From NCBI GenBank assembly GCA_964396385.1, contig CAYNFH010000191.1, positions 1-12,582 on the forward strand: DNA of 12,582 nt, in the 5' to 3' direction. This DNA is from CAYNFH01 sp964396385. Its GTDB lineage: Bacteria > Armatimonadota > Chthonomonadetes > Chthonomonadales > CAJBBX01. Position 1 is the stretch's first letter, and each line of letters starts with the position of its first letter. The notes beneath the pieces are model-generated. The model was not told where the DNA came from and did not search any database. It saw nothing but the letters and a program-made list of their open reading frames with translations. Positions 1-6,598 of the stretch are shown here, in pieces. Position numbers and translations under genes: made by a program.

Positions 1-1182
1 AAGCTGGTCCGTATAGCGGGTAGAGAAGAGCCGGTAGAGCAGAAGTATCGCCCCGAACGCCAGGAGCCGTGAGCCTGATCCTGTGCCCAGGGTGATCTGT
101 CGTCCGTCGTCTGTGGTCCTCGACGTACCCAGCACGAGCCAGAGACCCGCGAGCGCAAGTGCGACTCCCACCCCCGCGAGCATCTCGTAGGCGGCCATAA
201 TGCCGCCCGCCACCATCAGCAGCGCAAGAAATGTATTTCCGGACTCCGCTCCGTCCCGGTCGCGCAGGAGCCAGAGGGCGCACAGCGCCGCGGCGACTCC
301 GGCAACCGCGGCGTACAGCAGATGCGGCTCCGGTACGATCTTGTTGCCGACGAGCGCCGCCAGGCCGCCAAACAGCGCCACGGCCAGCGCGCCGCGCCAG
401 GTGGCGGCAGCGAGGCGCCGCACGTCCTCATCCGCCGCGGCCCGACCCGCCAGGCGGGCGATGAGCCGTGCCAGGGGCAGGCGGAGCGCTACGTGCAGCA
501 GCGCGCCCTCCGGCAGCGCGGTCAGGAGCGTCACCAGCGGAACAGCCGCGAAGACGGCGACCACCGCCGCGCACCACCGCAGGTGCTCGTAGTGCCCCGT
601 CCCGTGATACACGGCCAAGCCCGCGGCGGCGCACGCGGTAACGGCGAACACCGTGTGGGAGGACGGAAGACGGAAGACGGAAGACGGATGCTGGCCAAAG
701 TCGGATTCTGTCCGTCCCCTGTCCCCCGTCCTCCGTCCTTCGCCCAAGGCGAGCACCGTGGACACGGCGAGCCATCCGATGGCCGCGCCCATTAGCGCGT
801 CGATGGCGACAGACCAGAGCGTGAGCAGGACCAGTGAGACGGCGGAGACGGCCAGGAACCACGGAGCCGTAGATGCGGCGGTCTGGAAGACCGGATCGCC
901 GTCCTCGGCACGAGACCGGCTGGAAGCCCACCAGCCAAGCAGGGCGCAGACGCCGCCAAGCAAGAAGCCGCGGCCCAACCCCTGACCCGCCGCGAAGGGA
1001 GGACTGGAAGGGAGCGTGAGCAGGAAGACCAGCGCCGGAAGCGCGAAGGCCGCGCCCAGGTAGAGGCGTGGAACGGTGGGGGAGCCTGGCGGAGAGGTAG
1101 CGCGGGGGCCGCGCCCGATGGCGGCGCACAGCCAACCCACCCAACCCAATGCGAAAGCGCTCCACAAAAGGCTGCGTTCCAT
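1..1182 (-). CDS. Polytopic membrane protein of unknown function (3' end beyond the left edge)
   Basis: An open minus-strand frame of 394 codons runs without a stop from ATG at 1182 to base 1, so the C-terminus is missing. A plausible ribosome site (AGGAAGG) lies about 5-6 bases upstream. The protein begins MERSLLWSAFALGWVGW and is mostly hydrophobic. I see about ten to twelve candidate membrane segments, for example near residues 5-22, 41-60, 68-88, 107-147 and 175-190, then several more from about residue 205 to the edge. Two hydrophilic stretches interrupt this pattern. Residues about 147-175 are encoded by the 7-bp repeat array at 658-744, and a second stretch is encoded around 96-123; both look like late insertions that kept the frame. 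It follows btuC on the same strand after 248 bp. I recognise no family, and a transport or polymer-synthesis role would be speculation. The frame is supported by high third-position GC and by sensible hydropathy that the other frames lack. Confidence 0.75.
   Translation of the reverse strand, partial: MERSLLWSAFALGWVGWLCAAIGRGPRATSPPGSPTVPRLYLGAAFALPALVFLLTLPSSPPFAAGQGLGRGFLLGGVCALLGWWASSRSRAEDGDPVFQTAASTAPWFLAVSAVSLVLLTLWSVAIDALMGAAIGWLAVSTVLALGEGRRTGDRGRTESDFGQHPSSVFRLPSSHTVFAVTACAAAGLAVYHGTGHYEHLRWCAAVVAVFAAVPLVTLLTALPEGALLHVALRLPLARLIARLAGRAAADEDVRRLAAATWRGALAVALFGGLAALVGNKIVPEPHLLYAAVAGVAAALCALWLLRDRDGAESGNTFLALLMVAGGIMAAYEMLAGVGVALALAGLWLVLGTSRTTDDGRQITLGTGSGSRLLAFGAILLLYRLFSTRYTDQL
96..116. 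repeat. Degenerate 7-bp tandem repeat, three units, inside the membrane-protein gene
   Basis: Three consecutive heptamers (TCTGTCG, TCCGTCG, TCTGTGG) fit the consensus TCYGTSG, with a weak fourth unit to 123. On the coding strand they give a polar, Arg/Thr/Asp-rich stretch between hydrophobic segments. The reading frame stays open. Confidence 0.55.
658..744. repeat. Facing 7-bp repeat arrays forming a long imperfect hairpin inside the membrane-protein gene
   Basis: The left arm has GGAGGAC followed by three GGAAGAC units (658-685) and a partial unit. The right arm (710-744) is GTCCGTC, CCCTGTC, CCCCGTC, CTCCGTC, CTTCGCC. The arms are largely complementary, allowing G-U pairs, around a spacer of about 20-24 bases, so the transcript could fold into a long hairpin. 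The 87 bp equal 29 codons and keep the membrane-protein frame open, adding an Arg/Ser/Asp-rich loop between two membrane segments. Confidence 0.75.
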
Positions 1183-1278
1183 TCTGCACCTTCCTGTCCC
1201 ACCGGGGACATCGAACCGGGCCAACGCGACCCGGAAGCGGCGCTTCTCTATGCGGTTTTTCAGTCCTGCTGGGAGCAT

Positions 1279-1343
1279 GCGGTTGAAACCGCGCCTACAC
1301 AGGGCACGAAGTGCACCTGCGTGGGCTCCCGAGCAGATTCGGG
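1279..1343. repeat. Cluster of small stem-loops in the gap between btuC and the membrane-protein gene
   Basis: Within the 248-bp gap 1183-1430 there are three adjacent dyads. GCGGTT/AACCGC is at 1279-1292. GCAC-gaa-GTGC overlaps an imperfect palindrome around AGTGCACCTGCGTGGGCT at about 1304-1327. CCCGA/TCGGG is at 1328-1343 with a 6-base loop. The 11-base core CACCTGCGTGG (1314-1324) recurs, as its reverse complement, in the loop and stem of the hairpin at 3529-3548. This suggests a dispersed REP-like palindromic element rather than a gene-specific regulator. On the minus strand it lies in the leader of the membrane-protein gene, so an RNA role cannot be excluded. I found no riboswitch consensus here. 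Confidence 0.5.
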
Positions 1344-1430
1344 CCTGCAAGAGGGGCTACATGTATATACGGCAGCCCGGCAGTTTGGTTACATCCGTTT
1401 CAGCCCGTTGCAACAGATTTCACACTGTTC

Positions 1431-2552
1431 TTACCATGCGGGCGCGTTACGGCGGCGCAGGAGGTAACAGAAGAAGGGCGCGCCGATGAGTGAGGTGAGC
1501 ACGCCCACCGGCATCTGGTCGCCGAGCGCCACCCGGGCCACCGTGTCGGCCGCCAGCAGAAGCAGCGCGCCGAACAGGCCGGCCAGCGGCGCGAGGGTTC
1601 GGTGATCCGGTCCTACAATCCGGCGCGCGAGGTGGGGCACTATCAACCCTACGAAGGCGATGATGCCGCCGACTGTGACCGCCGCGGCAGTGGCCAGGGA
1701 GGCGGCGAGCAGCACGCGCCGCTTGAGGCTCTCAATCTCCACTCCCAAATGCGCGGCGCTCTCTTCGCCCAGCGTCATCAGGTTCAGCTCGCGGGACCAG
1801 AGCGTGAGGCAGATGACCAGTCCCACCAGGAAGGGCACGAGCATCCCCACGCGCAGCCAGTCCGCGCCCTCCACGCTCCCGATCAGCCGGAGCAGGACGA
1901 GGGAGAGCTGGTCGCCCCGCCCGGACAGCACCACGAAGAGCGGAATGAGCGACCAGAGGAACGTACCGACAATCACTCCCGCCAGCAGGAAGGAAGTTAC
2001 CGAAACCCGCCCTCGCACCCTCGAAACGGCGTAGACAAGGGCGACCGCGGCCATGGCAGTTACAAACGCAATACCCGCGCCCGCGAACCCGTAAAGCCGG
2101 GCAGACAGGTGGCGCAGCTCGGCTGCGGTGGCCCCGACTGCAGCGCCGCTCGACACTCCGACCGTGTACGGGTCCGCCAGCGGGTTCATGAGCAGGCCCT
2201 GCAGCGCCACACCCGCGTAGGCCAGCAGCGCGCCGATGAGGGCGGCGGCGGCGGCGCGCGGCAGCCGCAGGGACCAGACGATCTCGTCCGCCTCCACGGA
2301 TGGCGGAGCGTGCGGTATTGCTCGGAGGCCGGGCACGTGCTGGAGAATGACCGCCGTGACCTGACCCGGTGATACATGGACGTCGCTGGGTCCCATCGCC
2401 ACCCCGAAGACGAAGAGGGCCACGAGCGCCGCCGCGGAAATCAACAGCGGTACAGCGGCGGAACGGGCCTGAGCGGTTGGCAGAATTTGGGGAGTCTGAC
2501 TGGCCGAACCTGTCTGACTTGTCTCACCGCTGGATGGCGGGGCGGCGCTCAT
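1431..2552 (-). CDS. btuC: BtuC-like ABC transporter permease (FecCD family), probable cobalamin import
   Basis: This 373-residue inner-membrane permease of the BtuC/FecCD family would form the channel of a class III ABC importer for cobalamin or a related chelate. Family landmarks are clear: a segment reading SLRLPRAAAAALIGALLAYAG, then GLLMNPLADPYTVGVSSGAAVGA, and near the C-terminus GGIIAFVGLIVPHLARRIVGPDHR followed by ADTVAR and GAPFF.YLLRRR. About ten membrane segments are visible. The start is ATG at 2552, which overlaps the btuF stop as ATGA, implying translational coupling. The frame is open much further upstream, but that part is a shadow of btuF. The first 30 or so residues are a Ser/Thr/Gln-rich extension not expected in the family, partly encoded by the 9-bp repeat at 2494-2529. 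The substrate is inferred from the neighbouring BtuF-like protein. No ATPase gene follows it in this window. Confidence 0.93.
   Translation of the reverse strand: MSAAPPSSGETSQTGSASQTPQILPTAQARSAAVPLLISAAALVALFVFGVAMGPSDVHVSPGQVTAVILQHVPGLRAIPHAPPSVEADEIVWSLRLPRAAAAALIGALLAYAGVALQGLLMNPLADPYTVGVSSGAAVGATAAELRHLSARLYGFAGAGIAFVTAMAAVALVYAVSRVRGRVSVTSFLLAGVIVGTFLWSLIPLFVVLSGRGDQLSLVLLRLIGSVEGADWLRVGMLVPFLVGLVICLTLWSRELNLMTLGEESAAHLGVEIESLKRRVLLAASLATAAAVTVGGIIAFVGLIVPHLARRIVGPDHRTLAPLAGLFGALLLLAADTVARVALGDQMPVGVLTSLIGAPFFCYLLRRRNAPAW
2494..2529. repeat. 9-bp tandem repeat in the 5' end of btuC
   Basis: Four 9-base units in a row, GTCTGACTG, GCCGAACCT, GTCTGACTT and GTCTCACCG, approximate GTCTGACTN. 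Read on the coding strand they give a Gly/Glu/Thr/Ser/Gln-rich stretch (about residues 9-20) before the first membrane helix of BtuC. Nine is a multiple of three, so copy-number change would not shift the frame. Confidence 0.6.
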
Positions 2553-3619
2553 TTGCGGGTGAATGCGCGCGGATGGAGGTCCCGCGCCACAGCCTCCAGC
2601 GCGTCCACGATGCGCGGGCAGGGCCGCTCCATGGTCTCCGGCGTGACATAGAGCGCGTTGTTGCGTACCGCGGGAAGCGCCGCCCAGCCCGGCTTGCTCC
2701 TGAGCAGCGGAATCTCGCTGCGCCCCGCGAAGATGGCGTCCGGTCTTTGCACAACCACGCGCTCCGGCGAGTACAGCTTGAAACCGGGCCCCGCGTCCCG
2801 CGCCACGTTGTCGCCGCCCGCCAGCGAGATGAGCTCGTCCACAAAGTTGCTCCCGCAGGCTACCATCAATGGGTCTACCTGGATCACTACAAGGACCCGT
2901 GGATGCGGGCGCACGCCGCCGACCTTTCTCCGCACGCCATCGACCCTCGCCCTCATCGCCGCCACAATGCGATGTGCCCGCAGCTCCGTGCCGGTAATGC
3001 GGCCGATGCCCTGGATCGCGTCGTAGGTCTGCTGGAGGTTGGCCGGATCCACCGCGAAGACGGGCACGCGGAGCCGTTCGAGCTGGTCGATGGCCTGGTG
3101 GTTCATGGAGGTGTGTGCCACCACCAGGTCGGGGCGCTGCGCCAGGACCTTCTCCACGGAGATCCGGTAGTCGCCGATGTGGGGCAGGGCGCGGGCGTCG
3201 GCCGGGTAGTCGCATGCACTGGTATCGGCGACGATACGGCCCTTGAGTCCCAGGTCGAAGAGGATCTCCGTGTTGCTGGGCGTGAGAGAGACGATGCGCC
3301 GGGGCAGGGCAATCAAGGTGATCCGCTTCCCGCGCCCGTCCACGGCCGAGACGACCCCCGCCGCATGCGCCGTTCCCGCGCGCCACGGGCCACATCCGGC
3401 GAGTGCGAGTGCAGTGGCCAGGACGATGACTGTGAGGCAGCCTGATAGCCGTCGGACCAAGGTCCTCGGCTGGGTGGCCTGTCGGCCTAGTGTCCGCCTT
3501 CGCGGACACCCGTCACAGATACGATCTCGCGTCCACGCAGGTGGACGCTCGGCGGAACGCCACCCAGCGCCGGACCTTGGTCCGTGCGCGCATACCGTTG
3601 GGCGGAATCTATCTGCCAC
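2549..3619 (-). CDS. btuF: BtuF-like cobalamin-binding lipoprotein of an ABC importer
   Basis: Substrate-binding protein of a class III importer. It carries a lipobox (LALAGC) after a hydrophobic stretch, so it is probably lipid-anchored outside the cytoplasmic membrane and delivers ligand to the adjacent BtuC. The mature part begins with PRRIVSLTPSNTEILFDLGL and contains TSACDYPADARALPHIGDY, which resembles cobalamin binders more than siderophore binders, then a typical two-lobe periplasmic-binding fold to the C-terminus. The start is uncertain. GTG at 3619 has a strong ribosome site (AAGGGAG, 6-base gap) and overlaps rluB by 11 bp, giving 356 residues with a very long n-region. TTG at 3460 gives 303 residues with a normal signal peptide but poor ribosome spacing. 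I prefer 3619, because the extra n-region is exactly the 132-bp element at 3453-3584; removing it leaves MADRFRPTVCA joined to RRLSGCLTVIV, an ordinary lipoprotein signal. The stop overlaps the btuC start by 4 bp. Confidence 0.88.
   Translation of the reverse strand: MADRFRPTVCAHGPRSGAGWRSAERPPAWTRDRICDGCPRRRTLGRQATQPRTLVRRLSGCLTVIVLATALALAGCGPWRAGTAHAAGVVSAVDGRGKRITLIALPRRIVSLTPSNTEILFDLGLKGRIVADTSACDYPADARALPHIGDYRISVEKVLAQRPDLVVAHTSMNHQAIDQLERLRVPVFAVDPANLQQTYDAIQGIGRITGTELRAHRIVAAMRARVDGVRRKVGGVRPHPRVLVVIQVDPLMVACGSNFVDELISLAGGDNVARDAGPGFKLYSPERVVVQRPDAIFAGRSEIPLLRSKPGWAALPAVRNNALYVTPETMERPCPRIVDALEAVARDLHPRAFTRK
3453..3584. mobile_element. 132-bp inverted-duplicate palindromic element (REP-pair or MITE-like) within the 5' end of btuF
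   Basis: Two arms of about 56 bp face each other. The left arm (3453-3509) and the reverse complement of the right arm (3528-3584) share CGGACCAAGGTCC, then GCTGGGTGGC, then a hairpin matching at 15 of 20 positions. Each arm ends in a perfect hairpin with an 8-bp stem and 4-base loop: GTGTCCGC/GCGGACAC (3490-3509) and GCGTCCAC/GTGGACGC (3529-3548). A spacer of about 19 bases lies between them. No transposase is encoded, which fits a non-autonomous element or paired REP units. Its 132 bp are 44 codons, and the btuF frame passes through it without a stop. The core of the right hairpin recurs near 1314. Confidence 0.7.
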
Positions 3620-4433
3620 GGCGGGCTCCCTTGCCTTTGGAAGGTTCCGGCGCGCCGGGCTGGGGCGGCGGCCCGTCCGGGGGCCGCTGGGGCAGCGAGG
3701 GCGGGCGCGAGTCCGCCTCCGCCAGGAGCGCCTTCACTTCCGCGGACCGCAGCTTGCGCCAGGAGCCGGGCGCGATGCCCTTGAGCTCGATGGGACCGAT
3801 GCGCGTGCGAGTCAGCGCCAGCACGGGATAGCCGATGGCGTCGAACATGCGGCGGACCTGCCGGTTGCGCCCCTCGTGGATGGTGATGTCCACGATGGTC
3901 GCGTTGTTCCCTTGGTCGTAGTCCACCCACTCCACTCCGGCCGGGGCGGTCATGCCGTCGTCCAGGAGGATGCCCTTGCGGAGGTCCGTTGCCGCCCAGG
4001 AGGGCAACTCGCCGCGCGCAACTACACGGTAGGTTTTCGGTACCTGATGGCTGGGGTGGGTCAGCTTCTGCGTGAAATCGCCGTCGTTGGTCAGGAGGAG
4101 GAGACCGGCCGAATCGGCGTCCAGCCGGCCCACCGGATAGAGACGGCCCGGGAGCCCCTTCACGAGCTTCATGACGGTATGCTCTGCGTGGGGGTCCCGG
4201 ACCGTGGATACGTAGCCCGTCGGCTTGTTGAGTACGATGTAGACCGGCGCGGGCTCTTCGGCGAGCCGCTTGCCGTCTACCCGTATGTCATCGGCAAGAG
4301 GGTCCGCTTTGGCGCCGAGCTCCGTGACCCGGTGGCCGTTGACGGTTACCCTACCCGCGGCGATGAGCCCTTCGCACGACCGGCGCGACCCGAGGCCGGC
4401 GGCGGCGAGCAGTTTTTGCAAACGCTGTTCCAT
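3609..4433 (-). CDS. rluB: RluB/RsuA-family 23S or 16S rRNA pseudouridine synthase
   Basis: Cytoplasmic RNA-modifying enzyme that isomerises a uridine in rRNA to pseudouridine. The 274-residue protein has an N-terminal S4 RNA-binding domain (about residues 2-48: MEQRLQKLLAAAGLGSRRSCE.LI..GRVTVNG). The catalytic domain follows, with LNKPTGYVST, the motif GRLDADSAGLLLLTNDG carrying the presumed catalytic Asp at about residue 105, then KTYRV and HEGRNRQVRRMF. The overall type is RluB; RluE, RluF or RsuA specificity cannot be excluded. The last 35 residues are a Pro/Lys/Arg-rich tail, probably disordered. The start is ATG 4433, which fits the S4 domain exactly and has a GGTGGTGGG stretch just upstream; it lies 83 bp inside the carboxypeptidase gene. 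A carboxypeptidase PBP close to rluB is also seen in Bacillus (dacB-spmA-spmB with rluB nearby), which supports an ancient pairing. Confidence 0.93.
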   Translation of the reverse strand: MEQRLQKLLAAAGLGSRRSCEGLIAAGRVTVNGHRVTELGAKADPLADDIRVDGKRLAEEPAPVYIVLNKPTGYVSTVRDPHAEHTVMKLVKGLPGRLYPVGRLDADSAGLLLLTNDGDFTQKLTHPSHQVPKTYRVVARGELPSWAATDLRKGILLDDGMTAPAGVEWVDYDQGNNATIVDITIHEGRNRQVRRMFDAIGYPVLALTRTRIGPIELKGIAPGSWRKLRSAEVKALLAEADSRPPSLPQRPPDGPPPQPGAPEPSKGKGARRGR

Positions 4434-5628
4434 AGCCCACCACCATCGCGCCGAAGACGGCCAACAGGAGCCCGCTGGACGATGAGACAACTCCGGCGCT
4501 GAACAGCCGGGGGCGGTGCGCCTCCCCCGCGGCGACCAGCGGCGCCGTTGCCACAACCTTCCCGTCTATCTTCGCCTCGAGCGTGCCGAGCGGCGCACCG
4601 GGGGCGAACGGCGCCTTCGTCGGCGTGAACTCCGGTGTGAGTGTCACCGGCGGGTTCTCGCCGCGGGCGACCACGTACGTGAGCGCCGCCGCGATAGTCG
4701 CCGGAACGGCCCTCTCCGCGCCGTCGCGCACCGGTACATTGGCGTACACTTTACCCGGTTCGGCGGCGTGGAGCTGCTGGAAGTTCTGGAAGCCCCACTT
4801 CATCAGGCCCTCCGTCTCCTCCAGCCACGTGGGGCTCTTGAGTACCACGCTGATGAGCCGCCATCCGTTCCAGGTTGCGCCGCCGACGAAGCAGTGGCCC
4901 GCCGGGATCGTCCAGCCGGTCTTGATGCCGTCCGCGCCGGGGAACTTCCATAGGAACTTGGCGTGGTTCTTCAGCAGCACGTCGTGGCTGGTGGGCGAGC
5001 GGCTGGTGATGGTGTAGTACTTGGTGCGGGTTGCCTCGTTGAACTCCGGAAAGCGCTGGGCGTAGCGAGCCATGATGGAAAGGTCGCGGGCCGTAGTGCG
5101 GTTCGGGTTCTCGTTGAGGCCGTCGGCATTCTGGAAGGTCGTGTTGGTCGCGCCGAGCTCGTGAGCCTTCGCGGTCATCATCTGCGCGAACCGCTCTTCC
5201 GAGCCGGCAATGTGCTCCGCCGTGGCGACGCAGCCGTCGTTGGCGGAGCGGAGCATTAGCGCGTACAGCATGTCCCGGGCGGTAAGGTGTTCTCCCTGCA
5301 CCAGATGGAGGGAGCTGCCCTCCGTGTGCTTGGCGCGCACGCTGGCGGTGATCAGATCCGTCGGCTGTGTGTGCTCCAGGAGCAGGATAGCCGTCATGAT
5401 CTTGGTGGTGCTGGCAGGGGGACGCGGTACGTCGGCGTTCTTCTCATAGAGCACCTGTCCGGTGGAGGCGTCTACGAGGATGGCTGAGGCGGCCTTGACA
5501 GCCGGGGGCGGAGGCAGCTTCGCGGGTACCTGCGCACGTGAAGGCTCAGTGGCACAAGCTAGGGCGCACACCACGGGGATAAGCGCCCCAAGGGCCAGGC
5601 CGCGCCGGGTGGAGCATCGGGCGTCTAT
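4351..5628 (-). CDS. dacF: D-alanyl-D-alanine carboxypeptidase (penicillin-binding protein, S11 family)
   Basis: Exported enzyme that removes the terminal D-Ala from peptidoglycan stem peptides. Counting from the codon at 5628, the S11 motifs are SxxK at 73-76 (STTK), SxN at 128-130 (SAN) and KTG at 236-238 (in DGIKTGWT). A PBP5-like C-terminal beta domain follows, then one hydrophobic segment (GLLLAVFGAMVVGYG) and a very basic tail, which should anchor it in the membrane. The first ordinary in-frame start is GTG at 5574, but that leaves only a stub of signal peptide. ATA at 5628 sits 7 bases after a perfect AAGGAG and gives a complete signal: MDARCSTRRG, a hydrophobic core LALGALIPVVCALACA, then an Ala-rich cleavage region. 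I therefore use 5628 (425 residues; 407 from the GTG). The C-terminal 83 bp overlap the rluB start. It is likely the first gene of the operon. Confidence 0.9.
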   Translation of the reverse strand: MDARCSTRRGLALGALIPVVCALACATEPSRAQVPAKLPPPPAVKAASAILVDASTGQVLYEKNADVPRPPASTTKIMTAILLLEHTQPTDLITASVRAKHTEGSSLHLVQGEHLTARDMLYALMLRSANDGCVATAEHIAGSEERFAQMMTAKAHELGATNTTFQNADGLNENPNRTTARDLSIMARYAQRFPEFNEATRTKYYTITSRSPTSHDVLLKNHAKFLWKFPGADGIKTGWTIPAGHCFVGGATWNGWRLISVVLKSPTWLEETEGLMKWGFQNFQQLHAAEPGKVYANVPVRDGAERAVPATIAAALTYVVARGENPPVTLTPEFTPTKAPFAPGAPLGTLEAKIDGKVVATAPLVAAGEAHRPRLFSAGVVSSSSGLLLAVFGAMVVGYGTAFAKTARRRRPRVAPVVRRAHRRG

Positions 5629-5686
5629 GGCTGTTCTCCTTGGGTGTTATGGCCCGTCACGAACTTCAGGGCACGCGCGGTAGCTC

Positions 5687-5715
5687 ATTGTACCAATTTG
5701 CTGGTAAGCGTGCAA
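5687..5715 (-). promoter_or_regulatory. Probable sigma-70-type promoter for the dacF-rluB-btuF-btuC operon
   Basis: On the minus strand a TTGCAC box (5710-5715) is followed after 17 bases by TACAAT (5687-5692). The -10 matches consensus at 5 of 6 positions and the -35 at only 3 of 6, but the spacing is ideal. It would give a leader of roughly 50 bases before the AAGGAG ribosome site of the carboxypeptidase gene. Confidence 0.5.
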
Positions 5716-5789
5716 GCATGTCCGCGCCGAAATTCCTGAACAGATTGCCTGGCAGCGGCGGGCGGGAGGCGGAGAACGGTTCTGTTCCC

Positions 5790-5811
5790 GCCCCGGCAGC
5801 TCTGCCGGGGC
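5790..5811 (-). terminator. Strong GC hairpin just after the ADP-ribosylglycohydrolase stop
   Basis: A perfect 9-bp stem GCCCCGGCA/TGCCGGGGC with loop GCTC begins 5 bases past the stop codon of the minus-strand glycohydrolase gene. There is no run of U after it, so it is not a classical intrinsic terminator. It may slow polymerase or protect the 3' end of the message. Confidence 0.4.
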
Positions 5812-5816
5812 CGCTG

Positions 5817-6596
5817 CTATGCCCCTATATACGTCTCTCTGAACTGTTCTGTTACGGCTCGAAGCCGCGAATCGAGGGAGCTCATGGCCTGCTCGGCGAT
5901 CTGAGGCGGCACGCCGCCGTATAACGGCTCCGCGATGCCGCCCGCCATGGCCGCGAGCGTGTCGGTGTCGCCTCCGATGGAGACCGCCTTGCGCACCGCG
6001 TCCTCGTAGTCGCGGGATTCGAGAACGGCGATGACAGCCTGCGGGACGGTGCCCTGGCAGGAGACGTCGAAGCCCCCGCGGGCGCGCAATGCGGCCACGG
6101 TGCCGTCCAGCGGGTAGCCGAACGTGGCCTCTAGATACCGGCGGATCTCCGCCTTGCCGGCGCCATTCCGGGCCAGGAAGACGGCGGCGGCAACCGCCTG
6201 TGCGCCCTTGATGCCTTCCGGATGGTCGTGCGTGACCTCGGCGCTGCGGGCAGCCTCGTCCAGGACCTCCTCCAGGGTGTCGAAAGCGTAGCCGATAGGG
6301 CTGACGCGCATGGCGGAGCCGTTGCCCCAGCTCCCGTACGGCTCCGTCTCCCTGCGCTTGCCCCACTCGAAGAAGCGGCCGCCGTAGCCCGCGTCCGGGT
6401 AGAGCCAGAAGTACTCGTGGAACGCCTCCACGTAGCCGCCACCCTCCATGAGGACGTGCGCGACCGCGACGGTAAGCACGGTGTCGTCCGTGAAGCGGGA
6501 ATCCGGGCCGAACAGCAGGAATTCATCGGCCAAAGGAGGGTTGCGGGTGGACTCGTACGGCGAGCCGATAATGTCGCCAGCAATCGCGCCGAGCAC
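5817..6596 (-). CDS. ADP-ribosylglycohydrolase (DraG/ARH family)
   Basis: Predicted cytoplasmic hydrolase that removes ADP-ribose from a protein or small-molecule acceptor using a dinuclear metal centre. The 259-residue protein starts at GTG 6596 (MLGAIAGDIIGSPYES, the usual family N-terminus). It carries the metal-binding TDDT (residues 36-39), GNGSAMRVSPIG near 91-102, THDHPEGIKGA near 122-132 and the C-terminal GGDTDT at 208-213. All key acidic residues are present, so it should be active. The frame continues upstream of 6596, but that part overlaps the PII-like gene and is not family-like. Only 2 bases separate it from the stop of the PII-like gene, indicating one transcript and coupled translation. 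In nitrogen-fixing bacteria DraG reactivates nitrogenase reductase and is controlled by PII, but nothing here shows nitrogen fixation, so the target is unknown. Confidence 0.92.
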   Translation of the reverse strand: MLGAIAGDIIGSPYESTRNPPLADEFLLFGPDSRFTDDTVLTVAVAHVLMEGGGYVEAFHEYFWLYPDAGYGGRFFEWGKRRETEPYGSWGNGSAMRVSPIGYAFDTLEEVLDEAARSAEVTHDHPEGIKGAQAVAAAVFLARNGAGKAEIRRYLEATFGYPLDGTVAALRARGGFDVSCQGTVPQAVIAVLESRDYEDAVRKAVSIGGDTDTLAAMAGGIAEPLYGGVPPQIAEQAMSSLDSRLRAVTEQFRETYIGA

Positions 6597-6598
6597 GT

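Noticed and set aside
428..1211. 253- and 139-residue minus-strand frames over the left-edge gene
   Set aside because: They are Arg/Pro/Ser-rich. The third minus-strand frame is open for the full 1182 bases and gives a convincing membrane protein.
1183..1430. Cobalamin riboswitch or other known leader RNA
   Set aside because: I looked for the conserved cobalamin-aptamer segments and did not see them; the dyads are short and look like dispersed repeats.
2369..3445. 358-residue plus-strand open frame opposite btuF
   Set aside because: Antisense shadow in high-GC DNA; His/Arg/Gly-rich with no recognisable fold, while btuF on the other strand is clear.
1431..3509. One 692-residue frame covering btuF and btuC on the minus strand
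   Set aside because: Its first 319 codons are the btuF region in a wrong frame (Arg/Gly/Pro-rich, no family features). The real permease starts at 2552 in the same frame.
3243..4502. 419-residue plus-strand open frame opposite rluB
   Set aside because: Antisense shadow. The minus strand encodes a complete pseudouridine synthase across it.
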